Part shown: in pieces, positions 31,214 to 39,610 of the stretch
Numbering within the stretch: position 1 is the stretch's first letter
Layout of the letters: every line of letters starts with the position of its first letter
Assembly (NCBI GenBank): GCA_946612115.1
Contig: CAMOEI010000009.1
Span: forward strand, 1 to 40,402
DNA length: 40,402 nt
Origin: an uncultured Caryophanales bacterium
GTDB lineage: Bacteria; Bacillota_I; Bacilli_A; RFN20; CAG-826
Direction: 5' to 3'
Program-made: the position numbers and the translations under genes
Notes under the pieces: model-generated
Database searches by the model: none
Seen by the model: the letters and a program-made list of their open reading frames with translations, nothing else
What the model was told of the DNA's origin: nothing

Positions 31214-31990
31214 ATGGATAACTATTTAGATAATCTCAGAGAACTCGCCGCTAGTGGAAAGCTTGAAGCAATCATTGAACTAATCGATTTTTACCTTAAA
31301 AACGAAAACTATCTTCAGGCTTATCAAACCGCTTTAAGATTTGAGTATCTTCCATATAAAGAAGGGTATCGCAAATTAGCCTATTTTTATCAAAACGGAA
31401 TTGGTGTAGAGCAAAATAGTGAGAAAGCATTATCGCTATATAAAAAAGCCTATGAATTAGGCGATTCTCCAAGCGGCTATAACCTTGCTTTATATTCCTA
31501 CAAAAACAAAGATTATCCTTCTGCAATTAATTATTTATCTAGTGGAATTGAAGAGAACTATCTTCCTTCAATCAAACTTTTAGCGAGCATGTATATCAAT
31601 GGACTTGGAGTTATTAAAGATCACAATATCGCAATTAAATTACTCCTCAAAGCTTATGAATTAGGAGATAAGATCTCAATCGACAATATCGCTAAGTTAT
31701 ATTACGTTTCAGGAGATTATGAAAAAGCCTTCGAATACTTTAATTTAGGGCTACAAGAAAAGATTCCAGATTGCATTTATCACCTCGCTCTTAGCCATGC
31801 TAAGGGATTAGGGACAAAACAAGATTTTGTGATGGCTAGAAGAATTTATGAAGTAGGTGCAAATCTAAACGAACCAAGATGCTTATATAACCTTGCTCAA
31901 TACTACAAAAATGGTATTGGAGGAGTTCAAAATATTGAACTAGCCGAAACATTAGAAAAACAATCTTTTCAATTTGGTTTCAAAAATTAA
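31214..31990 (+). CDS. Sel1-like/TPR repeat protein
   Basis: The 258-aa soluble helical repeat protein is built of about six to seven Sel1-like repeats. Clear units include LAYFYQNGIGVEQNSEKAL, LASMYINGLGVIKDHNIAI and LAQYYKNGIGGVQNIELAE, each with the hallmark G-x-G-x2-x-(D/N)-x2-x-A spacing. Shorter TPR-like units without the GxG turn lie between them. Such proteins are protein-binding scaffolds. No signal peptide or catalytic domain is present. The partner is unknown and the neighbours are unrelated. Confidence 0.82.
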   Translation: MDNYLDNLRELAASGKLEAIIELIDFYLKNENYLQAYQTALRFEYLPYKEGYRKLAYFYQNGIGVEQNSEKALSLYKKAYELGDSPSGYNLALYSYKNKDYPSAINYLSSGIEENYLPSIKLLASMYINGLGVIKDHNIAIKLLLKAYELGDKISIDNIAKLYYVSGDYEKAFEYFNLGLQEKIPDCIYHLALSHAKGLGTKQDFVMARRIYEVGANLNEPRCLYNLAQYYKNGIGGVQNIELAETLEKQSFQFGFKN

Positions 31991-32038
31991 TGTAAATCAC
32001 ATTAATATATGTAATAATTTTATGTAAGGTAAAACTAG

Positions 32039-33079
32039 ATGGAACAAAAAGATATTCGTAAAATCAAACGGGTTGATGGTTACCGTGTTAATCATCCTCA
32101 TAGCGCCGCAAACATTTTCTATGCGCTATTTACATTAATTATTGCAGCTTTACCAGCTGCGTATTTATTCTTGCCTTTAATCGATAAACTCGGCGGACAA
32201 GAAATCTCTGGACTCCATCTATATCAATTCGGTTTTGCCTTTGTCATGGGAATTATTTCTCATACTGGTATTGCCCCTACTGGCGGTATCCAGCTTGTCA
32301 TGGACGCTAGTGGAGATATGTTTAGAGATCCTGTTGGATTTATCTTTGTTGGTTTATCCGCCGTTTTATATATCATGGCGATATTCTCGCTCATCTTAAT
32401 CATTCTCTTCTTTGTTTTACTCATCAAAGGCTATTTAAAACATAGTAAAGCCGTTAAAGTGTTCACTGTTTTCCAATTCATTTTTGCTTTATTATTCGCC
32501 TTAGCAATGTTAGTTATTTACTTATTAGTAAAAATTGGTAGTTCAGGTGCGACAGACCTATTTGTTTGGGCGAGCTTCTATCCTGCTGCTGGAGCGTTAT
32601 TATTACTTATTATCATTTCCGTTATTCATACTTGTAATTTCGCTAATTCCGTTAGAGAAAAAGATCTTGTTTATCACGAAGAAGAACCAGTCGTGGAACA
32701 CGTTACTAAAGTTAATGAAATCACAAGAATCAAATATGAACCAAGTAACACCATCCCACCAAATACAACTTCTATCGGTGGACATGCTTTTGCGGAAAAT
32801 CAAAACTTAACTGTCGCTAATATTCCTTTAGGAGTTGGTAAACTCGGTAATAGCGCGTTTGCTAACTGCTTAAATTTAAAGGTTGTTTCTTTACCAGCAG
32901 ATTTAAAAGAAATTGGATTCAACTGTTTCTTCAACTGTGTTGAACTTGAGAGAATCAATTATGCCGGAACTAAAGAAGAGTGGAGAAAAATTACTCGTGG
33001 ATCTAACTGGCTTGCTAAAGCAAAGACCACAGAAGTGATCTGCTTAGATGGAGCGATTGTGGTCAATCCATATCACTAA
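32039..33079 (+). CDS. Five-helix membrane protein fused to a C-terminal BspA-type leucine-rich repeat
   Basis: The N-terminal ~200 of 346 residues contain about five membrane segments (near 24-47, 65-85, 102-132, 143-167 and 176-200). A ~45-residue charged linker follows, then BspA/TpLRR-type (LRR_5) units at about 245-315. They read IGGHAFAENQNLTVANIP, LGNSAFANCLNLKVVSLP and IGFNCFFNCVELERINY, followed by the usual cap YAGTKEEWRKI. LRR_5 domains are normally extracellular and mediate binding; here only about three units hang on a polytopic membrane protein. TAAGG 9 nt before the ATG may serve as ribosome-binding site. The role is unknown. Confidence 0.72.
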   Translation: MEQKDIRKIKRVDGYRVNHPHSAANIFYALFTLIIAALPAAYLFLPLIDKLGGQEISGLHLYQFGFAFVMGIISHTGIAPTGGIQLVMDASGDMFRDPVGFIFVGLSAVLYIMAIFSLILIILFFVLLIKGYLKHSKAVKVFTVFQFIFALLFALAMLVIYLLVKIGSSGATDLFVWASFYPAAGALLLLIIISVIHTCNFANSVREKDLVYHEEEPVVEHVTKVNEITRIKYEPSNTIPPNTTSIGGHAFAENQNLTVANIPLGVGKLGNSAFANCLNLKVVSLPADLKEIGFNCFFNCVELERINYAGTKEEWRKITRGSNWLAKAKTTEVICLDGAIVVNPYH

Positions 33080-33102
33080 TCTAATAAAAATATTATTTAT
33101 TC

Positions 33103-33130
33103 TTGATTAAATAATTATTATTCGTATAAA
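33103..33130 (+). promoter_or_regulatory. Promoter of the rimP-nusA-infB operon
   Basis: TTGATT (33103-33108) and TATAAA (33125-33130) are 16 nt apart. Transcription would start near 33137 and give a ~75-nt structured leader before rimP. Confidence 0.5.
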
Positions 33131-33136
33131 ATAGTG

Positions 33137-33198
33137 GAGCATCGCAAGATGCGTGATACTCTATAACAAGAGTGCCAAATTGGGCACTCTTTGTTTTT
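33137..33198 (+). promoter_or_regulatory. Structured leader with possible attenuator before rimP-nusA
   Basis: GCATC-GCAA-GATGC (33139-33152) is a GNRA-capped hairpin. AAGAGTGCC (33168-33176) pairs over 9 bp with GGCACTCTT (33183-33191), followed by GTTTTTG, so it looks like an intrinsic terminator only ~20 nt before the rimP start. ACTCT (33158-33162) can pair instead with AGAGT (33169-33173), which would break the terminator stem. Two mutually exclusive structures are the layout of an attenuator. It could also simply terminate upstream transcription. Confidence 0.5.
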
Positions 33199-33211
33199 GA
33201 AAGGCAGGTCT

Positions 33212-33670
33212 ATGGATTTAAATTACTTAAAACCTTATATCGCTAACAAAGTTAATGAATTGGGATATGAACTCGTTTCTATTTCAAGTAGAAATGAAAA
33301 AGGCGATTTAATTCTCTCGATTGTGGTTGACCGCGTTAACCCAATTGATATGAATGCAATTGTCGAAGTCACTAACGCATTAAATGAAGTGATCGATGAA
33401 GTGGATAAATCTGAAACTGCATATTTCTTAGATGTTTCCTCTTTAGGCGCTGAAAAGCCTCTTAAAGTAGAAAACTTAAAAGACTATGAAGGTAGATATG
33501 TTCATGTTCACCTAGTTAATCCAATTAATGGAGAAAATATTTACGAAGGTGAATTAAGCAAGGTTAACAAAGATAATTTCGATCTTACCTACCGCATCAA
33601 AACTAGAGTTAAAACTATAAATATATTATTTAATAATATATATAAAATTCGTTTAGCAATTAAATTTTAA
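33212..33670 (+). CDS. rimP: Ribosome maturation factor RimP
   Basis: RimP assists 30S subunit maturation. The 152-aa product from the ATG at 33212, behind GAAAGG (33199-33204), is of normal length; an in-frame TTG at 33191 lies inside the leader hairpin and is unlikely. The N-terminal alpha/beta domain reads LGYELVSISSR and then VDRVNPIDMNAIVEVTNALNEVID, with the family's YFLDVSSLGAEKPLK motif leading to the C-terminal SH3-like domain. It is first in the rimP-nusA-ylxR-infB-rbfA order conserved in Firmicutes. Confidence 0.93.
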   Translation: MDLNYLKPYIANKVNELGYELVSISSRNEKGDLILSIVVDRVNPIDMNAIVEVTNALNEVIDEVDKSETAYFLDVSSLGAEKPLKVENLKDYEGRYVHVHLVNPINGENIYEGELSKVNKDNFDLTYRIKTRVKTINILFNNIYKIRLAIKF

Positions 33671-33682
33671 GGAGTACAAATT

Positions 33683-35347
33683 ATGGCTATTAACGTAAAC
33701 GAAGTCAACGCTGCTCTCGAGGCGATTGAAGTCTCTAAAGGAATTAGTAGAGAAACCGTCTTGGAAGCGTTAAAAGAATCAATGGCTAAAGCCTTTAAGA
33801 AATCTCTCGGCGGAGATGATGCTTTAGTCGAAGTGACACTTGACCCAGACACTGGTGTTTTTGAAATGTGTCAATTAAAGAATGTCGTCGCTGATGTTCA
33901 AGATGATTTACTTGAAATCGGTATCGATGAATTACCTGAAAAGGATGTTGGAAAATATAAAGTTGGAGATGTTTATCGCATCCCAGCGGATATTACCGAA
34001 CTCAGAAAAGCGATGGTTTTAACCATTAAAGGATTAATGAGACAAAAATTCGCTGAAGCTGAAAAAGAAATCTTACACGAACAATTCAAAGATAAAATCA
34101 ATACTTTAATCACTGGTAGAGTTGAAACCTTTGATGAAAGAGGTGCTTCTGTTAACATCGGAAGAACTAGTGTTTATCTCTCTAGAAAAGAAATGATTAA
34201 AGATGAGAAGTTCTCCCAGGGAGAAATCATCAAATTATTCGTCGAAGATGTCGCTAGCGGAACTAAAGGTGCCCACATCGTTGTTTCTAGATCTTGCGAA
34301 GGATTTTTAGGCGCGATTATGTCTGAAGAAATTCATGACATCAATGATGGGACAATTTCAATTGTGAAAATCGCTAGAGAAGCTGGTGAAAGAAGTAAAG
34401 TCGCTGTTACTAGTAAAGATCCTAATGTCGACCCTGCTGGAGCATGTATTGGACCTAATGGAAATAGAATTCAAAAAGTTGTCGCTCAATTAGGAAATGC
34501 TTCTACTAAAGAAAAGATCGATATTATCGCTTATAAAGAAGATAGCCGTTTATATATCATGGAAGCTTTAAAACCTGCCCATGTTTTAGGTATTAAAGTT
34601 AACGAAGAAAATAAATCCGCTCTTGTTGTTGTTAAAGATGACTCCTTATCTTTAGCCATCGGTAGAAAAGGCGTCAACGCCCGCTTAGCGGTCAAACTCA
34701 CTGGATATAACATTGATATCAAAGTTGAATCTGATGCAGTTGAACAAGGATTAGAATATGAATCCTATGAAGAATTAATGGCGTTAGAACTCGAACAAAA
34801 GGCTCTTAGAATCGCCGAAGCTCAAAGAGAATCTCTTGTTTATCAAAATCGTGAAGTTTCTTCTTTACCAGGAGTTCCAGAAGGATATGTTGCTCCTCAA
34901 CAAAGAGTGTACGAAAATGAATCTAATGATTTCGACGCTGCTTTAGAGCAAGTTGCTGAAAAAGAAGAACTCGAAGCCCCAGTTAATGAAGAAATTACTC
35001 CAGTTGAAGAAGTCAAAGTTGAAGAAGTTGTTAAAGAAACTCCAAAAGTGGAAGAAGCTCCACAAACTAAAGTTAAGACTACAACCACTTTAGAAGACTT
35101 AGAAAAATCCTTAGAAGAAGATTCTTCTAAAGCCCAAAAGAAGACTGGCTATAAGAAGAATAAGAAGAAGGTTGAGGAGAAAGAAGAACAAGCCTCACTT
35201 TCTCACGCTGATGGTCCAAGAATGTCAATCTACACCGAAGAAGAACTTAAAGCGATGGAAGAAGAAGACAAAGACCAAGAAGAAGTCTACGAAGACGACG
35301 AAGATATTGATTATGACGAATATGATCAATATTACGATGAGGATTAA
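33683..35347 (+). CDS. nusA: Transcription termination/antitermination factor NusA with long acidic tail
   Basis: NusA binds RNA polymerase and nascent RNA and controls pausing, termination and antitermination. The N-terminal domain (about 1-125), S1 domain (about 133-200), KH1 (about 225-290, CIGPNGNRIQKV) and KH2 (about 300-355, AIGRKGVNARLAVKLTGYNI) are all present. After residue ~360, where many Firmicutes NusA proteins end, comes a ~190-residue low-complexity extension very rich in Glu, Asp, Lys and Val and ending in acidic EDDEDIDYDEYDQYYDED. AAGGAG precedes the ATG. Extended NusA tails also occur in Mollicutes relatives. The function of this tail is unknown. Confidence 0.93.
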   Translation: MAINVNEVNAALEAIEVSKGISRETVLEALKESMAKAFKKSLGGDDALVEVTLDPDTGVFEMCQLKNVVADVQDDLLEIGIDELPEKDVGKYKVGDVYRIPADITELRKAMVLTIKGLMRQKFAEAEKEILHEQFKDKINTLITGRVETFDERGASVNIGRTSVYLSRKEMIKDEKFSQGEIIKLFVEDVASGTKGAHIVVSRSCEGFLGAIMSEEIHDINDGTISIVKIAREAGERSKVAVTSKDPNVDPAGACIGPNGNRIQKVVAQLGNASTKEKIDIIAYKEDSRLYIMEALKPAHVLGIKVNEENKSALVVVKDDSLSLAIGRKGVNARLAVKLTGYNIDIKVESDAVEQGLEYESYEELMALELEQKALRIAEAQRESLVYQNREVSSLPGVPEGYVAPQQRVYENESNDFDAALEQVAEKEELEAPVNEEITPVEEVKVEEVVKETPKVEEAPQTKVKTTTTLEDLEKSLEEDSSKAQKKTGYKKNKKKVEEKEEQASLSHADGPRMSIYTEEELKAMEEEDKDQEEVYEDDEDIDYDEYDQYYDED

Positions 35348-35355
35348 TTAGTTTA

Positions 35356-35616
35356 ATGAATCCAAAAGCTCCGATATACCGATATTGTATTGCTTGTAAA
35401 AATAGATACGAGAAGAAGGATTTATTTCGACTTGTCAAAATTAGCAAAGATATTGTCATTGATTTAAATCAGTCTATAGGTGGTAGAGGAGTTTATATCC
35501 ACAAAAGTAAAAAGTGTATTGATCAAGCTAAAAGATTAAAGCTATTAAATAAAGCTTTTAAATCTAGCGAGATTGATGAACAAGTCTATTTAGACTTGTA
35601 TAGTAAATTAGATTAA
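35356..35616 (+). CDS. ylxR: YlxR-family RNA-binding protein (RnpM)
   Basis: This is an 86-aa DUF448 protein. It has the hallmark RYCIACKNRYEKKDLFRLVK at 9-28, with the CxxC pair, and GGRGVYIHKSKKCIDQA. YlxR has been described as an RNase P-binding modulator in Bacillus and is always found between nusA and infB. It starts 8 nt after nusA without a strong ribosome-binding site. The usual next gene, the L7Ae-like ylxQ (rplGA), is missing: infB follows directly. Confidence 0.9.
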   Translation: MNPKAPIYRYCIACKNRYEKKDLFRLVKISKDIVIDLNQSIGGRGVYIHKSKKCIDQAKRLKLLNKAFKSSEIDEQVYLDLYSKLD

Positions 35617-35633
35617 GGAAAGAAGGTATCAAA

Positions 35634-37463
35634 ATGGGCAAGAACAAGAAAAATTTCGAAAGAGAAACTAATGTCTCTACTAAAGTCAGCGCTGATAAAG
35701 CGAAGACCAAAGTTAATGGTGGAGTATTTGTCTATACCGGCGCTATCAGTGCTGGAGAACTTGCAAAGACTCTTAACATCCCTCTTGGAGAAGTTATCAA
35801 ATTCCTTTTCATGCAAGGAAAGATGGTCACCATCAACACTATTTTAGATGATGAATTAATCGGTCTAGTCTGTTTAGAATTTGGCTACGATTTCCAAAAG
35901 AAACACATCGTTGCCGCTGAAAACTTCGAAGAAGTTGAAATTCACGATGATCCTTCTAAACTTAAACCACGCGCCCCAGTTGTCACTATTATGGGACACG
36001 TTGACCATGGTAAGACCACTTTAATCGATGCGATTAGAAATTCTAATCTTGTCGCTGGTGAAGTAGGTGGCATTTCTCAAGAAATCGGTGCTTATCAAAA
36101 AGAGATTAACGGACAAAAAATTACCTTTATTGACACTCCAGGTCACGAAGCTTTTACGGCGATGAGAAGTAGAGGCGCTAGTGTCACTGATATCGTTATT
36201 CTTGTCGTTGCTGCTGATGATGGAGTTATGCCTCAAACCATCGAAGCGATTGACCACGCTAAAAGTGCTGGAGTTCCAATTATTGTTGCGATTAACAAAA
36301 TGGATAAACCGGGAGCAGATCCTGAGCGCGTTAAAAACGAATTAATGCAGCACGATTTAATCGCTGAAGATTATGGCGGAGATGTTATTTGTGTTGAAAT
36401 TTCTGCTAAGCAGAAAACAAATATTTCAGCCTTATTAGAAACTGTCTTATTAGTCGCTGAAATGAAAGATTTAAAAGCTAACCCAGACCGTTACGCTTTA
36501 GGTACTGTTTTAGAGGCTAAACTCGATCGTAATGAAGGTCCAAAGGCCACTTTATTAATTCAAAATGGTACTTTAAAAGAAGGAGACTATTTAGTCGTTG
36601 GTTCATCTTATGGTAAAGCCCGTAGAATGACTAACGAATTTAAGAAAGTTCTTAAAGAAGCTTCTCCTAGTACCCCGGTATCTGTTATCGGTTTAGCGGA
36701 AGTTCCTGAAGCCGGAGATCGCTTTATGGCTTTCGCTGAAGAAAGTGAAGCTCGTCAAATCGCCATGAAACGTAAACTTTTAAAAGAAGCAAAAGAGAAA
36801 AATAAATCCTCTGCCGCCTCCTTAGAAGATTTATATGCGATGGCTAATAGCGATGATGTTCAAACAATCAACATCATCATCAAGGCTGATTCAACCGGAT
36901 CTGCTGAAGCAGTTAAAACTTCTCTTGAGAAGTTAACTACTGACAAGATTAAGATTAATGTTGTTAGAGCGACTTCTGGAGCAATCACTGAAAGTGATAT
37001 TCTTCTCGCTAGTGCGTCTAAGGCTATCGTTTACGGCTTTAATGTTAGACCAGATGCCAAAACTAGAGCGAAAGCGGAAGAAGAAAAAATTGAAATTAGA
37101 TTACATAACATCATCTATGCTTTAATTGAAGAATTACAAGCTGCGATGAAAGGTATGCTTAAAAAAGAACTCGTTGAAAAAGTTACCGGACAAGCCGAGA
37201 TTAGAAAACTCTTTAAAGTCAGCAAGATTGGCACTATCGGAGGCTGTATGGTGACTGATGGCGTTATCAAAGCCAATTCCTTAGTGAGAGTTATTAGAAG
37301 TGGTGTGGTAGTTTTCGAAGGAAAACTTGCTTCCTTACAAAGAGAAAAGGATCAAGCTAAAGAAGTTAAAGCTGGATTTGAATGTGGTATGTTAATTGAA
37401 AACTATAACGACATCAAAGAAGGCGATATCATCGAAGGCTATGAAATGGTGGAAGGCGAATAG
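35634..37463 (+). CDS. infB: Translation initiation factor IF-2
   Basis: This GTPase delivers fMet-tRNA to the 30S P site. At 609 aa it is a short form: a ~30-residue charged start, one IF2_N module (about 33-85), then the G domain with GHVDHGKT (121-128), DTPGHEAF and NKMD, and the beta-barrel, domain III and fMet-tRNA-binding C2 domain. Larger Firmicutes such as B. subtilis have a longer N-terminal extension. AGAAGG lies before the ATG, and rbfA starts 3 nt after the stop. Confidence 0.97.
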   Translation: MGKNKKNFERETNVSTKVSADKAKTKVNGGVFVYTGAISAGELAKTLNIPLGEVIKFLFMQGKMVTINTILDDELIGLVCLEFGYDFQKKHIVAAENFEEVEIHDDPSKLKPRAPVVTIMGHVDHGKTTLIDAIRNSNLVAGEVGGISQEIGAYQKEINGQKITFIDTPGHEAFTAMRSRGASVTDIVILVVAADDGVMPQTIEAIDHAKSAGVPIIVAINKMDKPGADPERVKNELMQHDLIAEDYGGDVICVEISAKQKTNISALLETVLLVAEMKDLKANPDRYALGTVLEAKLDRNEGPKATLLIQNGTLKEGDYLVVGSSYGKARRMTNEFKKVLKEASPSTPVSVIGLAEVPEAGDRFMAFAEESEARQIAMKRKLLKEAKEKNKSSAASLEDLYAMANSDDVQTINIIIKADSTGSAEAVKTSLEKLTTDKIKINVVRATSGAITESDILLASASKAIVYGFNVRPDAKTRAKAEEEKIEIRLHNIIYALIEELQAAMKGMLKKELVEKVTGQAEIRKLFKVSKIGTIGGCMVTDGVIKANSLVRVIRSGVVVFEGKLASLQREKDQAKEVKAGFECGMLIENYNDIKEGDIIEGYEMVEGE

Positions 37464-37465
37464 TT

Positions 37466-37795
37466 ATGGCGGATAAGCATGAAAGAATTGCCTCCATCAT
37501 TAGAAAAAACATCGCTGAAATTATTCAATTTCAAGTTAAAGACCCACATCTAGGATTTGTTTCAATTCCAGAAGTGAAAGTTTCTAATGACTTCTCAGTA
37601 GCGAAAGTTTATGTCTCTTTTATTAAAGAAAGTGACATTGCTCCAAGTTTAGGAGTTTTAAACAAAGCCAAAGGCTTTATTAGAAGCGAACTCGCTAAAA
37701 AACTTGATACTAGAAGAGTTCCAGAGATTAGATTTGAACTCGATGAAGGATATAAAAAAGTCGCTCGTATTGATGAGCTATTAAATAAGAAGTAA
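37466..37795 (+). CDS. rbfA: Ribosome-binding factor A
   Basis: RbfA is a 30S maturation and cold-adaptation factor with a KH-like fold. The 109-aa product has RIASIIRKNIAEIIQ at the N-terminus, the DPHLGFVSIPEVKVSNDFSVAKVYVS block, and the C-terminal LDTRRVPEIRFELDEG. It begins 3 nt after infB; AAGGCGA in the end of infB may act as ribosome-binding site. It ends just before a terminator, closing the nusA-infB operon. Confidence 0.95.
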   Translation: MADKHERIASIIRKNIAEIIQFQVKDPHLGFVSIPEVKVSNDFSVAKVYVSFIKESDIAPSLGVLNKAKGFIRSELAKKLDTRRVPEIRFELDEGYKKVARIDELLNKK

Positions 37796-37816
37796 AAGAC
37801 ACTCGTTGTCTTTTTC
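37795..37816 (+). terminator. Terminator of the rimP-rbfA operon, overlapping the truB promoter
   Basis: AAAGACA (37795-37801), loop CTCGT and TGTCTTT (37807-37813) form a 7-bp stem followed by T. The stem begins inside the rbfA stop codon. Confidence 0.75.
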
Positions 37817-37825
37817 TTTTATAAT
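37796..37825 (+). promoter_or_regulatory. Candidate truB-ribF promoter, leaderless layout
   Basis: TATAAT at 37820-37825 ends 9 nt before the truB ATG, with AAGACA 18 nt upstream as a weak -35 inside the rbfA terminator hairpin. There is no Shine-Dalgarno. Confidence 0.5.
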
Positions 37826-37834
37826 ATATAAAGT

Positions 37835-38689
37835 ATGGACGGTTTCATCTTAATTAATAAACCAGTTGGACCAACTAGTCGAAAGGTGACTGATACAGTT
37901 GGAAAATTTTTTTACACTAAAAAAGTTGGTCATGTTGGGACTTTAGATCCTTTTGCTAGTGGATTACTTATTGTAGCGATTAATAAAGGATGTAAAGCCA
38001 TCCAATTTTTAGATGATTCTTATAAGAGTTATTTAGCCACTATTAAACTTGGTGCAAAAACTAAAACTGGAGATATAGAAGGCGAAATAGTTGAACAAAA
38101 AGAAGTTCCTAATCTAGAAGAAAGCGATATTAAAGATGTATTAACATCTTTTCTTGGAAAATCTTATCAAGTTCCCCCAATGACTAGCGCCATAAGAGTG
38201 AACGGGAAAAGATTATATGAACTCGCTCATAAAGGAGAAGAAATCTCTCGAGCTTCTAGAGAAATAGAAGTTAAATCTCTCGAGCTAGTTTCTTATAAAA
38301 ATAACGAATTAACTTTTAGGGCTAAAGTCTCTAAAGGGACATATATTAGAGTGCTTGGAGAAGATATTGCCACTAAATTAAAGACAGCGGGTCATCTCAT
38401 CAAATTAGAAAGAGAAGAAGTTGGACCTTATAAACTTAGCGATTCTATTGCTCTAGATTCACTATGCGAATCATCCGTTAAATCTACTTACGAAATGTTA
38501 AAAGATGATTCTGAAGTAGTGAAATTATCCGAATTAGAGATTAAAGATGTTAAAGATGGAAAGAGAACAACCTTGACCTATGAATCTAAATTCGATCGTC
38601 TATTGGTAGTGGATGAGAATAACACCGCTATTGCGATTTATTTAAAAAATAAGGATAATAAATTTGTCTTTGCTCGAGGACTATTTTAA
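37835..38689 (+). CDS. truB: tRNA pseudouridine-55 synthase TruB
   Basis: TruB makes pseudouridine 55 in the T loop of tRNAs. The N-terminal motif GFILINKPVGPTS and the catalytic block GHVGTLDPFASGLL with Asp38 are intact, as are the TKTGDIEGE and KGTYIR blocks and a C-terminal PUA-like region. The 284-aa length is normal. Its stop and the ribF start share bases (TAATG), so ribF is coupled to it. It appears to have its own promoter rather than reading through from rbfA. Confidence 0.95.
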   Translation: MDGFILINKPVGPTSRKVTDTVGKFFYTKKVGHVGTLDPFASGLLIVAINKGCKAIQFLDDSYKSYLATIKLGAKTKTGDIEGEIVEQKEVPNLEESDIKDVLTSFLGKSYQVPPMTSAIRVNGKRLYELAHKGEEISRASREIEVKSLELVSYKNNELTFRAKVSKGTYIRVLGEDIATKLKTAGHLIKLEREEVGPYKLSDSIALDSLCESSVKSTYEMLKDDSEVVKLSELEIKDVKDGKRTTLTYESKFDRLLVVDENNTAIAIYLKNKDNKFVFARGLF

Positions 38690-39591
38690 TGAAAATTATT
38701 GAGATTGATTTAAAGAATCTGAATGTTGAAATGAATAAGGACATCAACTTAGTTTTAGGCTATTTTGATGGCGTTCATCTCGGTCATCAATATCTCATTA
38801 AAAAAGCGATTAGTGAGGGTGATACTGGGGTGATGACTTTTGATCTATCTCCTAATTTCGCCCTTGGTAAAAACACTGTTAATTCTTTATTAACTTCATT
38901 AAGCGATAAGGCATCTATCTTCCAACAAATGGGAGTGAAATACTTATATATTTTAAGGATGTCAGAAGACTTATTAAAGTTATCTAAAGATGACTTTATT
39001 AACCAAATATTAAGAAAAATTTCTCCTAAAAAAATCTTTATTGGAACTGATTACCGTTTCGGTTATAAAGCTGAAGGAACTCCAGAGTATTTAAAAGAGT
39101 TTTTTAAAGTCGAAGTCGTGGATTTACAGCTTCTTCATGACCTAAAAATTTCTTCTCGATATATCAAGGAATTTATCTCTAATGGAGAAGTGGAAAAAGC
39201 TAAAGAAAGTCTAGGTAGATATTATTCAGTTTATGGTTTAGTAGTGGAAGGGAAACATAACGGAGAAAAGATTGGCTTTCCTACCGCAAATATTGAAATG
39301 GATTACCCATACGTCCTTCCTAAAATCGGAGTGTATATGGGGTATGTTAAACTTGAAAATAGTTCCTATAAGGCAATTATTTCAGTCTCCACTCATCCGA
39401 CAATTGAAGAATTAAATTCTCCAATTATTGAAGCTCACTTACTTTACTATAAAGGTTCCCTTTATGGTAGAGAGGTCAAATTAGAATTTGTCTCATATAT
39501 GAGAGATATTAAAAAGTTTAATTCACTAGAGGAATTAGGCGAGCAACTGAAAAAAGACCGTGAAATTGCAAAAAATGCTTTGCAAGAATAG
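38689..39591 (+). CDS. ribF: Bifunctional riboflavin kinase/FMN adenylyltransferase RibF
   Basis: RibF converts riboflavin to FMN and then FAD. The N-terminal adenylyltransferase domain has GYFDGVHLGHQ (residues 24-34) and the GTDYRFGYKAEGT block. The C-terminal riboflavin kinase domain has GEKIGFPTANI near 197-207. The 300-aa length is typical. It overlaps truB by 1 nt. A ~100-nt leader region for rpsO follows. Confidence 0.95.
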   Translation: MKIIEIDLKNLNVEMNKDINLVLGYFDGVHLGHQYLIKKAISEGDTGVMTFDLSPNFALGKNTVNSLLTSLSDKASIFQQMGVKYLYILRMSEDLLKLSKDDFINQILRKISPKKIFIGTDYRFGYKAEGTPEYLKEFFKVEVVDLQLLHDLKISSRYIKEFISNGEVEKAKESLGRYYSVYGLVVEGKHNGEKIGFPTANIEMDYPYVLPKIGVYMGYVKLENSSYKAIISVSTHPTIEELNSPIIEAHLLYYKGSLYGREVKLEFVSYMRDIKKFNSLEELGEQLKKDREIAKNALQE

Positions 39592-39610
39592 ATTAAATAA
39601 TTTAATATAT

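Noticed and set aside
34897-35088. 63-codon minus-strand open frame inside nusA
   Set aside because: It mirrors the low-complexity Glu/Val/Lys-rich tail of NusA and gives a Ser/Thr-rich product without a start signal; nusA is clearly the real gene.
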